Positions 1-8,503 of a stretch of DNA of 53,201 bases are shown here, in pieces. This DNA comes from SFWF01 sp045539925 (GTDB taxonomy: Bacteria > Bacillota > Clostridia > Oscillospirales > Acutalibacteraceae): assembly GCA_045539925.1 (NCBI GenBank), contig JAZQGH010000124.1, forward strand, positions 1 through 53,201, written 5' to 3'. Positions within the stretch are counted from its first letter, which is position 1; each line of letters opens with the position of its first letter. A program made the position numbers and the translations under genes. Below the pieces are notes generated by a model. The model saw only the letters and a program-made list of their open reading frames with translations, searched no databases and was not told the origin of the DNA.

Positions 1-244
1 GCTTCGCAGTTTCGTAGAAACCGAAAATTTCCTGTATTTAAGCCGTAAAACGCAGAAAGGCTGTCGCCTTTCGAGGCTTTTGGCAACAATATAGGGAATT
101 TTGTTCGAGAAACAAATACTGCCCTATGAGGCGTGGGCGAAGGACATCCTGTTTTGTTTTATCTTGCTTTCTTAATGGTTCTGTCGAAATAAATTTTTGA
201 CTTTTCGACTTTTCGTCCGGTTTCTGATAAAGGCAGAAATATTC

Positions 245-292
245 AATATCACAAACACCTCTGCCCGACAGGGCAGAGGTGTTTGTGATATT
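245..292 (-). repeat. Perfect 22-bp hairpin ending in AATATCAC/GTGATATT, over the operon's last stop codon
   Basis: The two 22-base arms (245-266 and 271-292) are perfectly complementary around a GACA loop. The right arm covers two bases of the stop codon (291-293) of the last permease gene. The outer 8 bases, AATATCAC and GTGATATT, match the linker of the palindrome array at 23933-24101, so this is probably a single-unit member of that family. No strong T-run follows on the minus strand, so it may protect the mRNA 3' end as much as terminate it. Nothing recognisable lies in 1-244. Confidence 0.75.
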
Positions 293-1283
293 AGCCTGTA
301 ATACCTACACGGTCGATGCTTTCGATAAATCTTCTCTGCATTATCATATAGAAGATAAGCATAGGGAGAATGAATACAAAGCAGGCTGCCATATAGATCG
401 ATGTGGTTTCGGGGTTGTGTCCCGCATAGAAGCCCCGTCCTGCAAGGGTTGTAGCAATGCGCTCAAGATGTACCGACATAGGATAGTTTGACTTAATGTA
501 CATCGAAGCCAAGAAAGTGTCGTTCCAGTGCCAGATTACCGAGAAAACGGTAACGGTTGTGAAAACAACGCTGGAGGAGGGCAGAGCTATGGATACAAAG
601 GTACGGATAGGACCTGCACCGTCAACCCAGGATGCTTCCTCAAGCTCGTAAGGAAGATTCTTAAAGAACTGGATGTAGATAAATATCAGTATACCTGAAC
701 GCAGTCCCATTGCAAAGAGGGAGGGCAGATAAAACGCCAAGGGCGAGCCGATAAGGTTGGGACGGATGTCGGTGCCGATAAGCTTACCTATAAGGTTCAG
801 AATTCCGAGGAAGTCCATCTTGGAGTAATTAACCATTCGGGGAATGATTACCATAGTCTCAGGAATGAGTATGGTGAGGAAGAGACCTGCCATAAGGATA
901 GGCTTAAGCTTAAACTTGAAACGTGCAAAACCGTAAGCCACGATAGAGCAGGTAATAATCTCTATAACGGCTGCAACAATCTCGAGAGAGATGGTAGCGC
1001 CTAGAGATTTCCAATAGGTAAGTGCATCGATTGCCATGCCGTAGGTAAACTCGGGGTCAAGTCCCGAAGGTAACCAAACGCGGGCCGAATCATAATAAGA
1101 CTGACGCGAACGAAGTGAGGTTACGATCATATAGAAGAGAGGATAGATAACGATATAACCGATAGCAAGAAGAATTATTATACGAAGGATAGCCCAAGCA
1201 AAGCTCATTCCCTTGTTTATAAGCTTCTTGCGACGAAGTATCTCGCGGGAGGGGTTATCGAAAAATTGTTTAAGTTTATCCAT
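291..1283 (-). CDS. Carbohydrate ABC transporter permease, MalG/UgpE type
   Basis: This is a membrane subunit of a CUT1-type sugar importer. It would pair with the permease encoded just upstream (1297-2202) and take substrate from a binding protein. The protein has 330 residues, slightly long for MalG relatives, with six predicted membrane segments. The cytoplasmic EAA loop, which docks the ATPase, is seen as LEEASWVDGAG followed by ALP at about residues 215-235. The gene is last in a seven-gene minus-strand operon and starts 13 bases after the previous gene. No ATPase gene is present, so a shared MsmX-type ATPase encoded elsewhere is inferred. The substrate cannot be read from the sequence. 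Confidence 0.9.
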   Translation of the reverse strand: MDKLKQFFDNPSREILRRKKLINKGMSFAWAILRIIILLAIGYIVIYPLFYMIVTSLRSRQSYYDSARVWLPSGLDPEFTYGMAIDALTYWKSLGATISLEIVAAVIEIITCSIVAYGFARFKFKLKPILMAGLFLTILIPETMVIIPRMVNYSKMDFLGILNLIGKLIGTDIRPNLIGSPLAFYLPSLFAMGLRSGILIFIYIQFFKNLPYELEEASWVDGAGPIRTFVSIALPSSSVVFTTVTVFSVIWHWNDTFLASMYIKSNYPMSVHLERIATTLAGRGFYAGHNPETTSIYMAACFVFILPMLIFYMIMQRRFIESIDRVGITG

Positions 1284-1296
1284 AAGACACCCTCCT

Positions 1297-2202
1297 TTAC
1301 GACCAACGCTTCAACAGGAAGCGATTATATGCAAACAGGATAACTCCCATTATTGCACCTACACATACGAAGTAAATCCAAAGCATTGCCGAGGTCTCAT
1401 CGTAGTTACCTGAATTTATCATTGTATATGCCTTAAGAATAACCCAGTTGCGCGAGTTGGTGAACTGATCAACCATTGTGAATACTGCAACAAGGAGTGT
1501 TACGCTGCCCAGACTTGGGAAGGTGATGAACCAGAACTCTTCCCATTTTGATGCACCCTCAACCTTAGATGCCTCATAAAGAGTACGGGGAATCGACTGA
1601 AGTCCTGCAATGAAGAGCACAGTCTGAATTCCGCAGCTCCAGAGAAGGTCGAAGATGTTGCTGATAATCTTCTGTGTATATTCTGCTATCTTATCGGGCA
1701 GGTCGAGCCATCCGATGATGTCCTGAATGGAAACCAGATTTGCGCTGATGGATGTGTTAACGCCTGCCTGAGTAAGCTCTTCGGTAGTGGTCTTGAACAT
1801 AATGTCAAGCACAACGCCCGAAGCGATGATAACAGGTACGAAGTAAATTGCACGGAAGAAAAGACGTCCGCGGAACTTCTGATTGAGCATCATTGCCAGA
1901 ACGAGAGAAAGCAGAAGGATGATGGGCAATGAATAGAGAATAGAAGTAAGGTCACGCGTGAGCCAGTTAGTATAGCTGCCGTGCTGTCTGAGCAAATAGT
2001 AATAATTTTTGATTCCTACAAATTGTGTAGAAACGCCGTCTCTAGAGAGGGTCACGTCACAGAAGGAATACCAGATAGACTGAAAAACCGGATAGGCGAA
2101 GAATACGATGAAACCAAAGATCCAAATAGAGGTAAAGCCCAGTCCGTAACGGCTTTTCAGCTGTTCGATACTTTTATACTTTTTCTTTTTTGTCTTTAGC
2201 AT
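1297..2202 (-). CDS. Carbohydrate ABC transporter permease, MalF/UgpA type
   Basis: This is the partner permease of the gene at 291-1283. It has 301 residues and about six membrane segments, the first near residues 23-45 (SIWIFGFIVFFAYPVFQSIW). The EAA-type loop reads LYEASKVEGASKWEEFW near residue 212, with Glu in place of the usual Asp before GA. An insert of about 30 polar residues around position 140-170 (TTTEELTQAGVNTS onward) is longer than usual in this family and may face outward. Only 3 bases separate it from the DUF5696 gene upstream, so the two are very likely translationally coupled. This is the second permease pair of the operon. Confidence 0.88.
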   Translation of the reverse strand: MLKTKKKKYKSIEQLKSRYGLGFTSIWIFGFIVFFAYPVFQSIWYSFCDVTLSRDGVSTQFVGIKNYYYLLRQHGSYTNWLTRDLTSILYSLPIILLLSLVLAMMLNQKFRGRLFFRAIYFVPVIIASGVVLDIMFKTTTEELTQAGVNTSISANLVSIQDIIGWLDLPDKIAEYTQKIISNIFDLLWSCGIQTVLFIAGLQSIPRTLYEASKVEGASKWEEFWFITFPSLGSVTLLVAVFTMVDQFTNSRNWVILKAYTMINSGNYDETSAMLWIYFVCVGAIMGVILFAYNRFLLKRWS

Positions 2203-2205
2203 ATC

Positions 2206-4443
2206 TTACTTCTCCCATACATAAGCCTCTGCCTCAACGGTGGTACCGTTGGGAGCGGTTATGCTTGCATCTGTGTAGTTTACATATACCCTTACGCCGT
2301 TACCGTAAACAACTTCACGCAGACCCGTGTCTAAAATGGTGTGGGAGACTATCTCTTCACCGTTTATTGCGGCATAGTAATCTTTAAGGCTGTTGACGGT
2401 TGCTATAATTTCATCGGAGATGGGTTCATATTCACTTCCGTAGAAGCAGTAGCCCGAATAATCGATGAATTCGTTATTGTACTCTCCAATAAGGGTATAG
2501 CTGAGACCTGCGCCTGCCTCTACAGTACGTAAGAGGTGGTTTTTGGGGTTTACAGCCATATTGTAGCTTTCGGTTCCCATAGGAACGTAGCCTTTAAATA
2601 TCATCTGATAGAAGGGAACGTCGGCTGTGAAGACACGCTCCTGAGAGGAGAGGGTAGGTGTATTGAAAATCATGTCGGCAGCAGCTGCTGCATAAGCGTT
2701 AGCCTCAAAAGCGGCTACCTTATACTTTTCGCCGAACTTATCCATAAGTGCTACTGTGTCCTTGCCCATATCTCCCTTTAAGAAATAGCGGGTGTCACCT
2801 GTAGAATGATCGGAATAAGCAAGGCTGGTAAGACTCTCAAGGCTTACGCCCGAAAGATTCCACTTAGAAATCTTCTTAAGCACCTTGTCGGAGCCCCCGT
2901 TAAGAAGACCACGGCTGAGCAGGTTGTAGCCTGTCTCGGTATCATAACTGCGGGACGCAGCATTGTAATTGTAGACTGTGGATATCTTAAGCAGATTGTT
3001 GTAGGCTGTATCAAAGAATGTTGAGTAGCCTGCACTCTTGTTTTTAAGCTTTACTACGTCAAAATCATAGTAAAGATCGACATTATTCTGGTTGCAGAAG
3101 TCATTAAGAGCCGAAAGTTCCTTTTCGGTGCCGATGTTCTCATTCATCTTCATTCCACCTGCATAGCTGTTATTCTCTATGCCTGATGTTCCGAAGCCTA
3201 AGAGCTTTGCACTGATTTTGACCCCTGTCTCTTCAGACAGTTCTTTAATTATGCTCTGGGCACCCTTTACGGTAGTAGCGGCAACCAGATCTTTATAGGG
3301 TACTCCGAGGAAGGACTGGTTAATCATCATACCGCCTACAAAGGTGAGGTTAAGGTTAGACTCTTCTTCGGCCTTGTCGGAAAAAGCGCCTGTCTTTTTA
3401 AGGTAGTTTTTATAGGTTTCTGCCATTCCGCTGTAGTTGGCTTTTTCGCCTACCAGAGGATAGAAAGCAACAGTTACGGGTTTTTCCAGCGGACTGAGGC
3501 TATAAACCTTCATTCTTTCTTTCGCTTTAAGGCTTTGAGCGTAGTTTTCAGAGTAGGGACGGATCTGATAATGCGCGTAAACACCGCTGTATTTAATACC
3601 TGTAGCTCCTACCTTGAATCCTATGCTGCAGGACTCTGCATTATCCTCAATGATAGCACAGGTGCCAAGATTTCCGTTTTTAGCACCGTATACGGGGAGA
3701 CGAACCTCTTTCTTAATCGATTCGAGGTTGTCGCGGGTCATTACGGGATCAAATCCGTAAACCTGATCCTGAATCTTTATACCTGCGGCGGAATTGCTCT
3801 CGTTAGAAACCAGAGCACCCGAGCCCGAGGGATAGAAAATGTATGCATCCTCTGTATCGTTGGGGTTTAAGCACCAGAAGGGAGCAATTTTTGCAGCAAC
3901 TACTCTGTAGCCTTCGCCCTCCTGTATAAGCTTAGGATCGATAGAGGCAGCAACCGAGTCTTCTCTGAGGACGAAGTCAACAGCAATTCTGATCTCGATT
4001 TCATCGAAATAATAGAATATGCGGATACCGTTTTCGATATTCTCGGTCACAACTCTGCCGTTTTTAACAGCACCCACCGCAGACTGATACTCTGCGGTCT
4101 GGTTGTTGGAACGGTCGAGAACCTCGATGATGAGTGCGGAGGAAACCTCGGGATGCACCTTTATGGGCATTCCTGTTATCGGGTCCTCTGTAGGCTCACC
4201 CTCAGTACGGGCCGTAACGCCCCAACGGTTGCCTGTTGCCTTCTCAATAAGGTCGACTGTACAGTCGGAGCCCTTCCAAATAAGCTCGTAAGCCGCGTTG
4301 GAGGCAATCACCTTATCGGTTTTGGAATAGTTGCTTTTTACCTCTGTATCAAAGGCGTCGGGGGACCATATGTCACCGACAGTCCAACCTGTCATGCAGA
4401 CGATAAGAACTGCACATAAAATCAAGCTAATGACTTTTTTCAT
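2206..4443 (-). CDS. Exported DUF5696-type protein of a sugar-uptake operon
   Basis: This is a 745-residue exported protein. Residues 1-22 form a signal peptide with a hydrophobic core and no lipobox. The rest has no obvious membrane segment. Length, composition and position between ABC permease genes and an NHL/Yip1 protein match what I know as DUF5696 proteins, which occur in such operons in Paenibacillus and Clostridia. Some DUF5696 proteins look distantly like glycoside-hydrolase TIM barrels. I see stretches such as DLYYDFDVVK near residue 460 that fit a barrel strand, but no provable catalytic pair. A role in handling extracellular glycan is inference. The start is set by GAGGGG 6-12 bases upstream of ATG. 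Confidence 0.7.
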   Translation of the reverse strand: MKKVISLILCAVLIVCMTGWTVGDIWSPDAFDTEVKSNYSKTDKVIASNAAYELIWKGSDCTVDLIEKATGNRWGVTARTEGEPTEDPITGMPIKVHPEVSSALIIEVLDRSNNQTAEYQSAVGAVKNGRVVTENIENGIRIFYYFDEIEIRIAVDFVLREDSVAASIDPKLIQEGEGYRVVAAKIAPFWCLNPNDTEDAYIFYPSGSGALVSNESNSAAGIKIQDQVYGFDPVMTRDNLESIKKEVRLPVYGAKNGNLGTCAIIEDNAESCSIGFKVGATGIKYSGVYAHYQIRPYSENYAQSLKAKERMKVYSLSPLEKPVTVAFYPLVGEKANYSGMAETYKNYLKKTGAFSDKAEEESNLNLTFVGGMMINQSFLGVPYKDLVAATTVKGAQSIIKELSEETGVKISAKLLGFGTSGIENNSYAGGMKMNENIGTEKELSALNDFCNQNNVDLYYDFDVVKLKNKSAGYSTFFDTAYNNLLKISTVYNYNAASRSYDTETGYNLLSRGLLNGGSDKVLKKISKWNLSGVSLESLTSLAYSDHSTGDTRYFLKGDMGKDTVALMDKFGEKYKVAAFEANAYAAAAADMIFNTPTLSSQERVFTADVPFYQMIFKGYVPMGTESYNMAVNPKNHLLRTVEAGAGLSYTLIGEYNNEFIDYSGYCFYGSEYEPISDEIIATVNSLKDYYAAINGEEIVSHTILDTGLREVVYGNGVRVYVNYTDASITAPNGTTVEAEAYVWEK

Positions 4444-4455
4444 ATTGTCCCCTCC

Positions 4456-6630
4456 TTACATTATAAGTTCTGTAAATACCGTTGTGATGAAACCGCCCAG
4501 CTGCTGCAGAAGCATTGCCACAAGAACGATTAGGAATACGATAGCAGCCATACCGAGTACGGTAAGAATTGTGGTTCCAACGAAACGGGTCATTGTAAAG
4601 TCGTGAATGCGGATCATTCCGATAGTAAGGAGCAATCCTGTGTAAATCATTGCCACGGTGGTGAGAATTCCTAAGAAGCTGCCCTCAGCTGGTAAGAGGA
4701 AGTTTGTAAGAATTATGTAGATCACACGTGAAAGGATCATAGGTGTAAGGCTGTAGCAGGTAACGATGAAGATTTCTTTCATTTTACCCTTACCGCCTGC
4801 AAGGGTTGTAACCAGCCAGTTTGCTACCACCCAAAGTACAACGAGTCCGAAACTCTGAACGAATACCCAAAGGGAGTTGAAGGAGCCGGGATCATAGTTG
4901 GTGAAGAGGAATCCGCCCCAAAGCACCTCAACAACCGCCGAAACATAGAAGAGTGTGAGTATAACAAGAGCAACTCTGCGGGAGCCGCGCTTTTTGTCCT
5001 TGAGTTCTTCAAATACAAGACCCGGATGAACAAGGGTTTTCAGTGCAAGGCGTGTTTCGGTATCCTTGGAAACCGAAACTATTCCCTTTTTCTTGCGGAT
5101 AAGCACGAAAGCTATAATTCCTGCCGCAAGAACAACCACCACTGTAAACATAAGGGTGAAGTACTTGGAAACGATGTTCTGACGGTGATACTCATATGCA
5201 AGAGCATAGGTTTCACGGTCGTAACCCTCAAGAGCAACCTCCATAGCCTCTTCATACTTATCCTCTGCGAGATAAGCACGGGCAAGACCTGTGTAGGCTA
5301 CCTGAAGATTTTTATCAAGGGTGAGCACCTCTTCCCAACCCTCGCGGGACTCAAGATAGTCTCCGTCGATGGTCAGTCTGGTGAGTGCTGTTACCATATT
5401 ACCGTAGTCGTTACGGCGGAATATGGTAAGTGTGTTGGCGAGTTTATCACAAATAAGAACGTCGCTAACGATAACCTTTCCGTCAGCATCCCTTGTTTCC
5501 TTAACGGCAACAGCAGAAGCTGCCTGGAAGGTGCCCTTCTGTGTACCTGTGCTCATACCTCCGCCGAATGCAGTAAGCATACGGCACTCTGCGTCGTATA
5601 CAAGTACTCGGCCAAAAGCAGAGTCGAGAACATACATAAACTCATCGTCATCTACTGCGAGACCTGTAAGCTTCTGGGCGAAGACTCCGCCGTTCTCGTA
5701 GTATGTACGGTTTACAGCGTCATCCTGGAATGAAACCGAGTCAGAATCGAGTATGTTGTTTCCTGCACCAGGGTTAAGCTTTTTAACCTGACCCTTGTTC
5801 TCTGCATCGGTGGTAGTGTAGATAAAATCTTTACTGTCGATAACGATGTCGGAGAAGGTGTAGGGCAGAACTCTCTGAGAGTTTTGTTTTTTCTCGTTGT
5901 TGGGGAACATACGGTTAAGAACAGCCTGAATTGCGCCCAGAATGTTGTTTACAACTGTGTTTGCGCCGTAGAATCCGATAAATTCTTTAGCGGTACCTGA
6001 GGTTGCGGGAGCATAAAGCAGTGCTCCGTAGTATGAACCCTGACTGAGAATGTAAACATATCCTCTGGAATCGGCTACCACCTTTACGGGACGGTAGTCG
6101 AAATCGGTGGGGATCAGGGGGGAATCGGGCAGGGTATATTCATCTATGTAGTTACCGTCGAGGTCGCACTGAAGAACTCGCTTGTGGCTAGTGTCACAGA
6201 TATAGACAGTCTTATCGGTGTGAACATAGACGTCATTTGCGCCCGAGAAGGACAAATCTCCTTCGGGTCCGTGAACAAATGAAAATTCTTTTACAAATTT
6301 ATAGTTTGAATCCAGCATTATTACCCTTGCTTCAATGCCTTCACCGCCGGTATCGAGAAGATAAACATTACCATCGATATCAACGCACACATCAATAAGC
6401 TCGGTAAGTGCGGAGACTCCAAAATCTTTTGCATCAAATACGTTTTCCGTTTCATACATCGGGCGATTATATACAAGCTTACGTCCTGCGCCTGATATAT
6501 CGGCCCAATAGGTGTAACTTTCATACGGCACGTACTGTGATGATTCTGCGGATGCGGGAAGCATTACTGCTACAAGCATAAGTGCTGCAAGCACTACTGC
6601 TACGATGCGTCTAAGCATCTTTTTAGTCAT
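4456..6630 (-). CDS. NHL-repeat beta-propeller with TPR and Yip1-type membrane domain
   Basis: This is a 724-residue membrane-anchored sensor-like or scaffold protein. A signal peptide (1-28) is followed by an NHL-type beta-propeller at about 60-420. Its repeated blades carry the pattern V..D..G.VYILD, as in VCVDIDGNVYLLD and VVADSRGYVYILS. A short TPR-like helical pair follows (TGLARAYLAEDKYEEAMEVA, about 450-485), then a membrane helix near 490-512 ending in RKKKG, and a five-segment Yip1-like domain from about 535 to the end. The propeller should lie outside the cell. The gene lies between the two permease pairs, 12 bases upstream of the DUF5696 gene. Its exact role is unknown; its constant company with these transporters suggests assembly of the uptake complex. 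Confidence 0.78.
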   Translation of the reverse strand: MTKKMLRRIVAVVLAALMLVAVMLPASAESSQYVPYESYTYWADISGAGRKLVYNRPMYETENVFDAKDFGVSALTELIDVCVDIDGNVYLLDTGGEGIEARVIMLDSNYKFVKEFSFVHGPEGDLSFSGANDVYVHTDKTVYICDTSHKRVLQCDLDGNYIDEYTLPDSPLIPTDFDYRPVKVVADSRGYVYILSQGSYYGALLYAPATSGTAKEFIGFYGANTVVNNILGAIQAVLNRMFPNNEKKQNSQRVLPYTFSDIVIDSKDFIYTTTDAENKGQVKKLNPGAGNNILDSDSVSFQDDAVNRTYYENGGVFAQKLTGLAVDDDEFMYVLDSAFGRVLVYDAECRMLTAFGGGMSTGTQKGTFQAASAVAVKETRDADGKVIVSDVLICDKLANTLTIFRRNDYGNMVTALTRLTIDGDYLESREGWEEVLTLDKNLQVAYTGLARAYLAEDKYEEAMEVALEGYDRETYALAYEYHRQNIVSKYFTLMFTVVVVLAAGIIAFVLIRKKKGIVSVSKDTETRLALKTLVHPGLVFEELKDKKRGSRRVALVILTLFYVSAVVEVLWGGFLFTNYDPGSFNSLWVFVQSFGLVVLWVVANWLVTTLAGGKGKMKEIFIVTCYSLTPMILSRVIYIILTNFLLPAEGSFLGILTTVAMIYTGLLLTIGMIRIHDFTMTRFVGTTILTVLGMAAIVFLIVLVAMLLQQLGGFITTVFTELIM

Positions 6631-6656
6631 ACATTACATCTCCTTGCCGTAAAAAG

Positions 6657-7553
6657 TTATTCTTTAATACCTGCGCTTGTCATAGCCTGCATAACGTTAC
6701 TCTGCGAAATCATATAGACCATGATAGGCGGTATCATCATAATTACCGTCATTGCCATCGCACTACCTGCACGGGCGGTACCGCCTGCCACAATCTGAGG
6801 AGTGATCATGGGGAGTGTTTTAAGCTGCTCGGTAAATATTGTATTGTTGGGGGAAACATTCCAGATATCGCGGAAGCCGAAGAGCATAAGGGTCAGCCAC
6901 ATGGGTTTTACCGTGGGCATTACGATGCTCCAGAAGACCTTCCAATATCCTGCACCATCAATTTTTGCTGCTTCAAGAAGTGCATCGGGTACTGCGCCTT
7001 CCATATACTGCTTCATAAGGAATACACCCATTGTAGAAGCAAGGTGGGGCAGTATGTAGATCCAATATGTGTCGATCATATGGAGCTTTGCATAAATGAG
7101 GTAGCAGGGGATTGACAGTGTGTAGGAGTTGAACATAAGTGCCATCTGAATTGCCCAGAAAAGAGTCTTTCTTCCCTTGAATTTACCCTTTGCAAGTACG
7201 AAAGCTGCCATTGAAGAGGTAATGATGTAGAGGAAGGTGGTGATAACACTTACAAACAAGCTGTTTGCGATATAGCGGGAAAGGGGAACCTGCAGGTTTG
7301 AAAGCAGGTCGGGCAGCGCCAGATAGTTAGATATCGTGGGGCGCTGTACGAAAAAGCGGGGCGGGAAGATAAGCAGCTCATCGATAGGCTTGAATGAAGT
7401 TACAACCGAATAGATAAGCGGCAGTGTTGAGAAAAGTCCGCCGAAGATAAGGAAAGCACAGTAGAAGAAGTTACCTATCTTAGATCGGGTAAAGCGACGG
7501 GCAAAGGTGCTTTTCTTTTTGAACATTGCAAATTGCGGTTTTTTAAGTTTCAT
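6657..7553 (-). CDS. Carbohydrate ABC transporter permease, MalG type (first pair)
   Basis: This is a membrane permease of 298 residues with six predicted helices. The EAA loop is clear: LLEAAKIDGAGYWKVFWSIVMP at about residues 190-212, matching EAAxxDGAxxxxxFxxIxLP. A long basic N-terminus (first 30 residues) precedes the first helix. It follows the MalF-type permease by 15 bases and precedes the propeller gene by 26. With 7569-8489 it forms the permease pair nearest to the binding-protein gene, so it is the better candidate partner of that protein. The ATPase must come from elsewhere. Confidence 0.9.
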   Translation of the reverse strand: MKLKKPQFAMFKKKSTFARRFTRSKIGNFFYCAFLIFGGLFSTLPLIYSVVTSFKPIDELLIFPPRFFVQRPTISNYLALPDLLSNLQVPLSRYIANSLFVSVITTFLYIITSSMAAFVLAKGKFKGRKTLFWAIQMALMFNSYTLSIPCYLIYAKLHMIDTYWIYILPHLASTMGVFLMKQYMEGAVPDALLEAAKIDGAGYWKVFWSIVMPTVKPMWLTLMLFGFRDIWNVSPNNTIFTEQLKTLPMITPQIVAGGTARAGSAMAMTVIMMIPPIMVYMISQSNVMQAMTSAGIKE

Positions 7554-7568
7554 TTATAAAGCACCTCC

Positions 7569-8489
7569 CTATCTTCCTATAAGTGACAATACCTTGCCGA
7601 TGAGCATACGTGTTCCTGCCATCATAATGAAGAGGATGACGGCGATTGCCGAAGCATATCCGTACTCGAAGCGGACAGTCGCCATATCGGTCATATGGGA
7701 GACTATGGTATCTACCGCGTACTGTGTAGAGGGGAAGCCTGCAAGCTCGATAGCAAGTGCGCTTACAGAGAAGCTCGACTGAATCTGCATTACGGCAGAG
7801 AAGAGAAGCATATTCTTCATCTGGGGTAAGGTTATGAAGCGAAGCTCCTGCCAACGGGATCTGATGCCGTCGATAGCACCTGCTTCGTAGAGGTCGTCAG
7901 CAATATTCTGAAGACCCGAAATGTTTGAAAGGAAGGATACACCCATACTCTGCCAAAGCTGAACGATAATGATGATGGGCATCAGGTATGAGGGTGTTTT
8001 AAGCCAAGTGATAGGCTCAGTAATAACGCCCACCGAAAGGAGCATACTGTTGAGGTAACCGTATGCGTCACCCGAGAAGAGTACCTTCCATATAAACAGT
8101 GCACCGCCGACGAGAGAGGGCGAATAGAACATAAAGGAAAGGACGGTTCTTATAGCGGGTGAGAACTCATTAACGAACCACGCAAGAACGAATGCAAGGA
8201 GAAATCCTAAAGGACCCGCAATGATTGCGAAAATGAGGGTGTTTTTAACTACAATTCCGAAAACGTCGTCGGCTACGAACATTCTTTCATAGTTACCGAT
8301 TCCTATAAACTGCGGTGTGGAAAGAAGGTCAAAAGAAGTGAAGCTAAGGGCTATCGACGAGAAAATCGGAATAATTGTGAATGCGCAGAAGAAGAGGAAG
8401 AAGGGAGCAAGCATTATAACAAGAGGCAGTTGCTCGTAAAACGCGTCTTTTCTGCGAAGTTTTGATGTTGCAGATGCATTTTTTGACAT
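7569..8489 (-). CDS. Carbohydrate ABC transporter permease, MalF type (first pair)
   Basis: This 306-residue integral membrane protein is of the CUT1 MalF/UgpA type. The first helix is at about residues 22-45 (LVIMLAPFFLFFCAFTIIPIF) and about five more follow. The EAA loop reads LYEAGAIDGIRSRWQELRFITLP near residue 210, with Ile-Arg after DG instead of Ala, a common variant in MalF-type subunits. It lies 14 bases downstream of the binding-protein gene and 15 bases upstream of its MalG-type partner, so the three are surely co-transcribed. The start ATG is preceded by GGAGGAG. Confidence 0.9.
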   Translation of the reverse strand: MSKNASATSKLRRKDAFYEQLPLVIMLAPFFLFFCAFTIIPIFSSIALSFTSFDLLSTPQFIGIGNYERMFVADDVFGIVVKNTLIFAIIAGPLGFLLAFVLAWFVNEFSPAIRTVLSFMFYSPSLVGGALFIWKVLFSGDAYGYLNSMLLSVGVITEPITWLKTPSYLMPIIIIVQLWQSMGVSFLSNISGLQNIADDLYEAGAIDGIRSRWQELRFITLPQMKNMLLFSAVMQIQSSFSVSALAIELAGFPSTQYAVDTIVSHMTDMATVRFEYGYASAIAVILFIMMAGTRMLIGKVLSLIGR

Positions 8490-8503
8490 TTTCTTCTCCT
8501 CCT

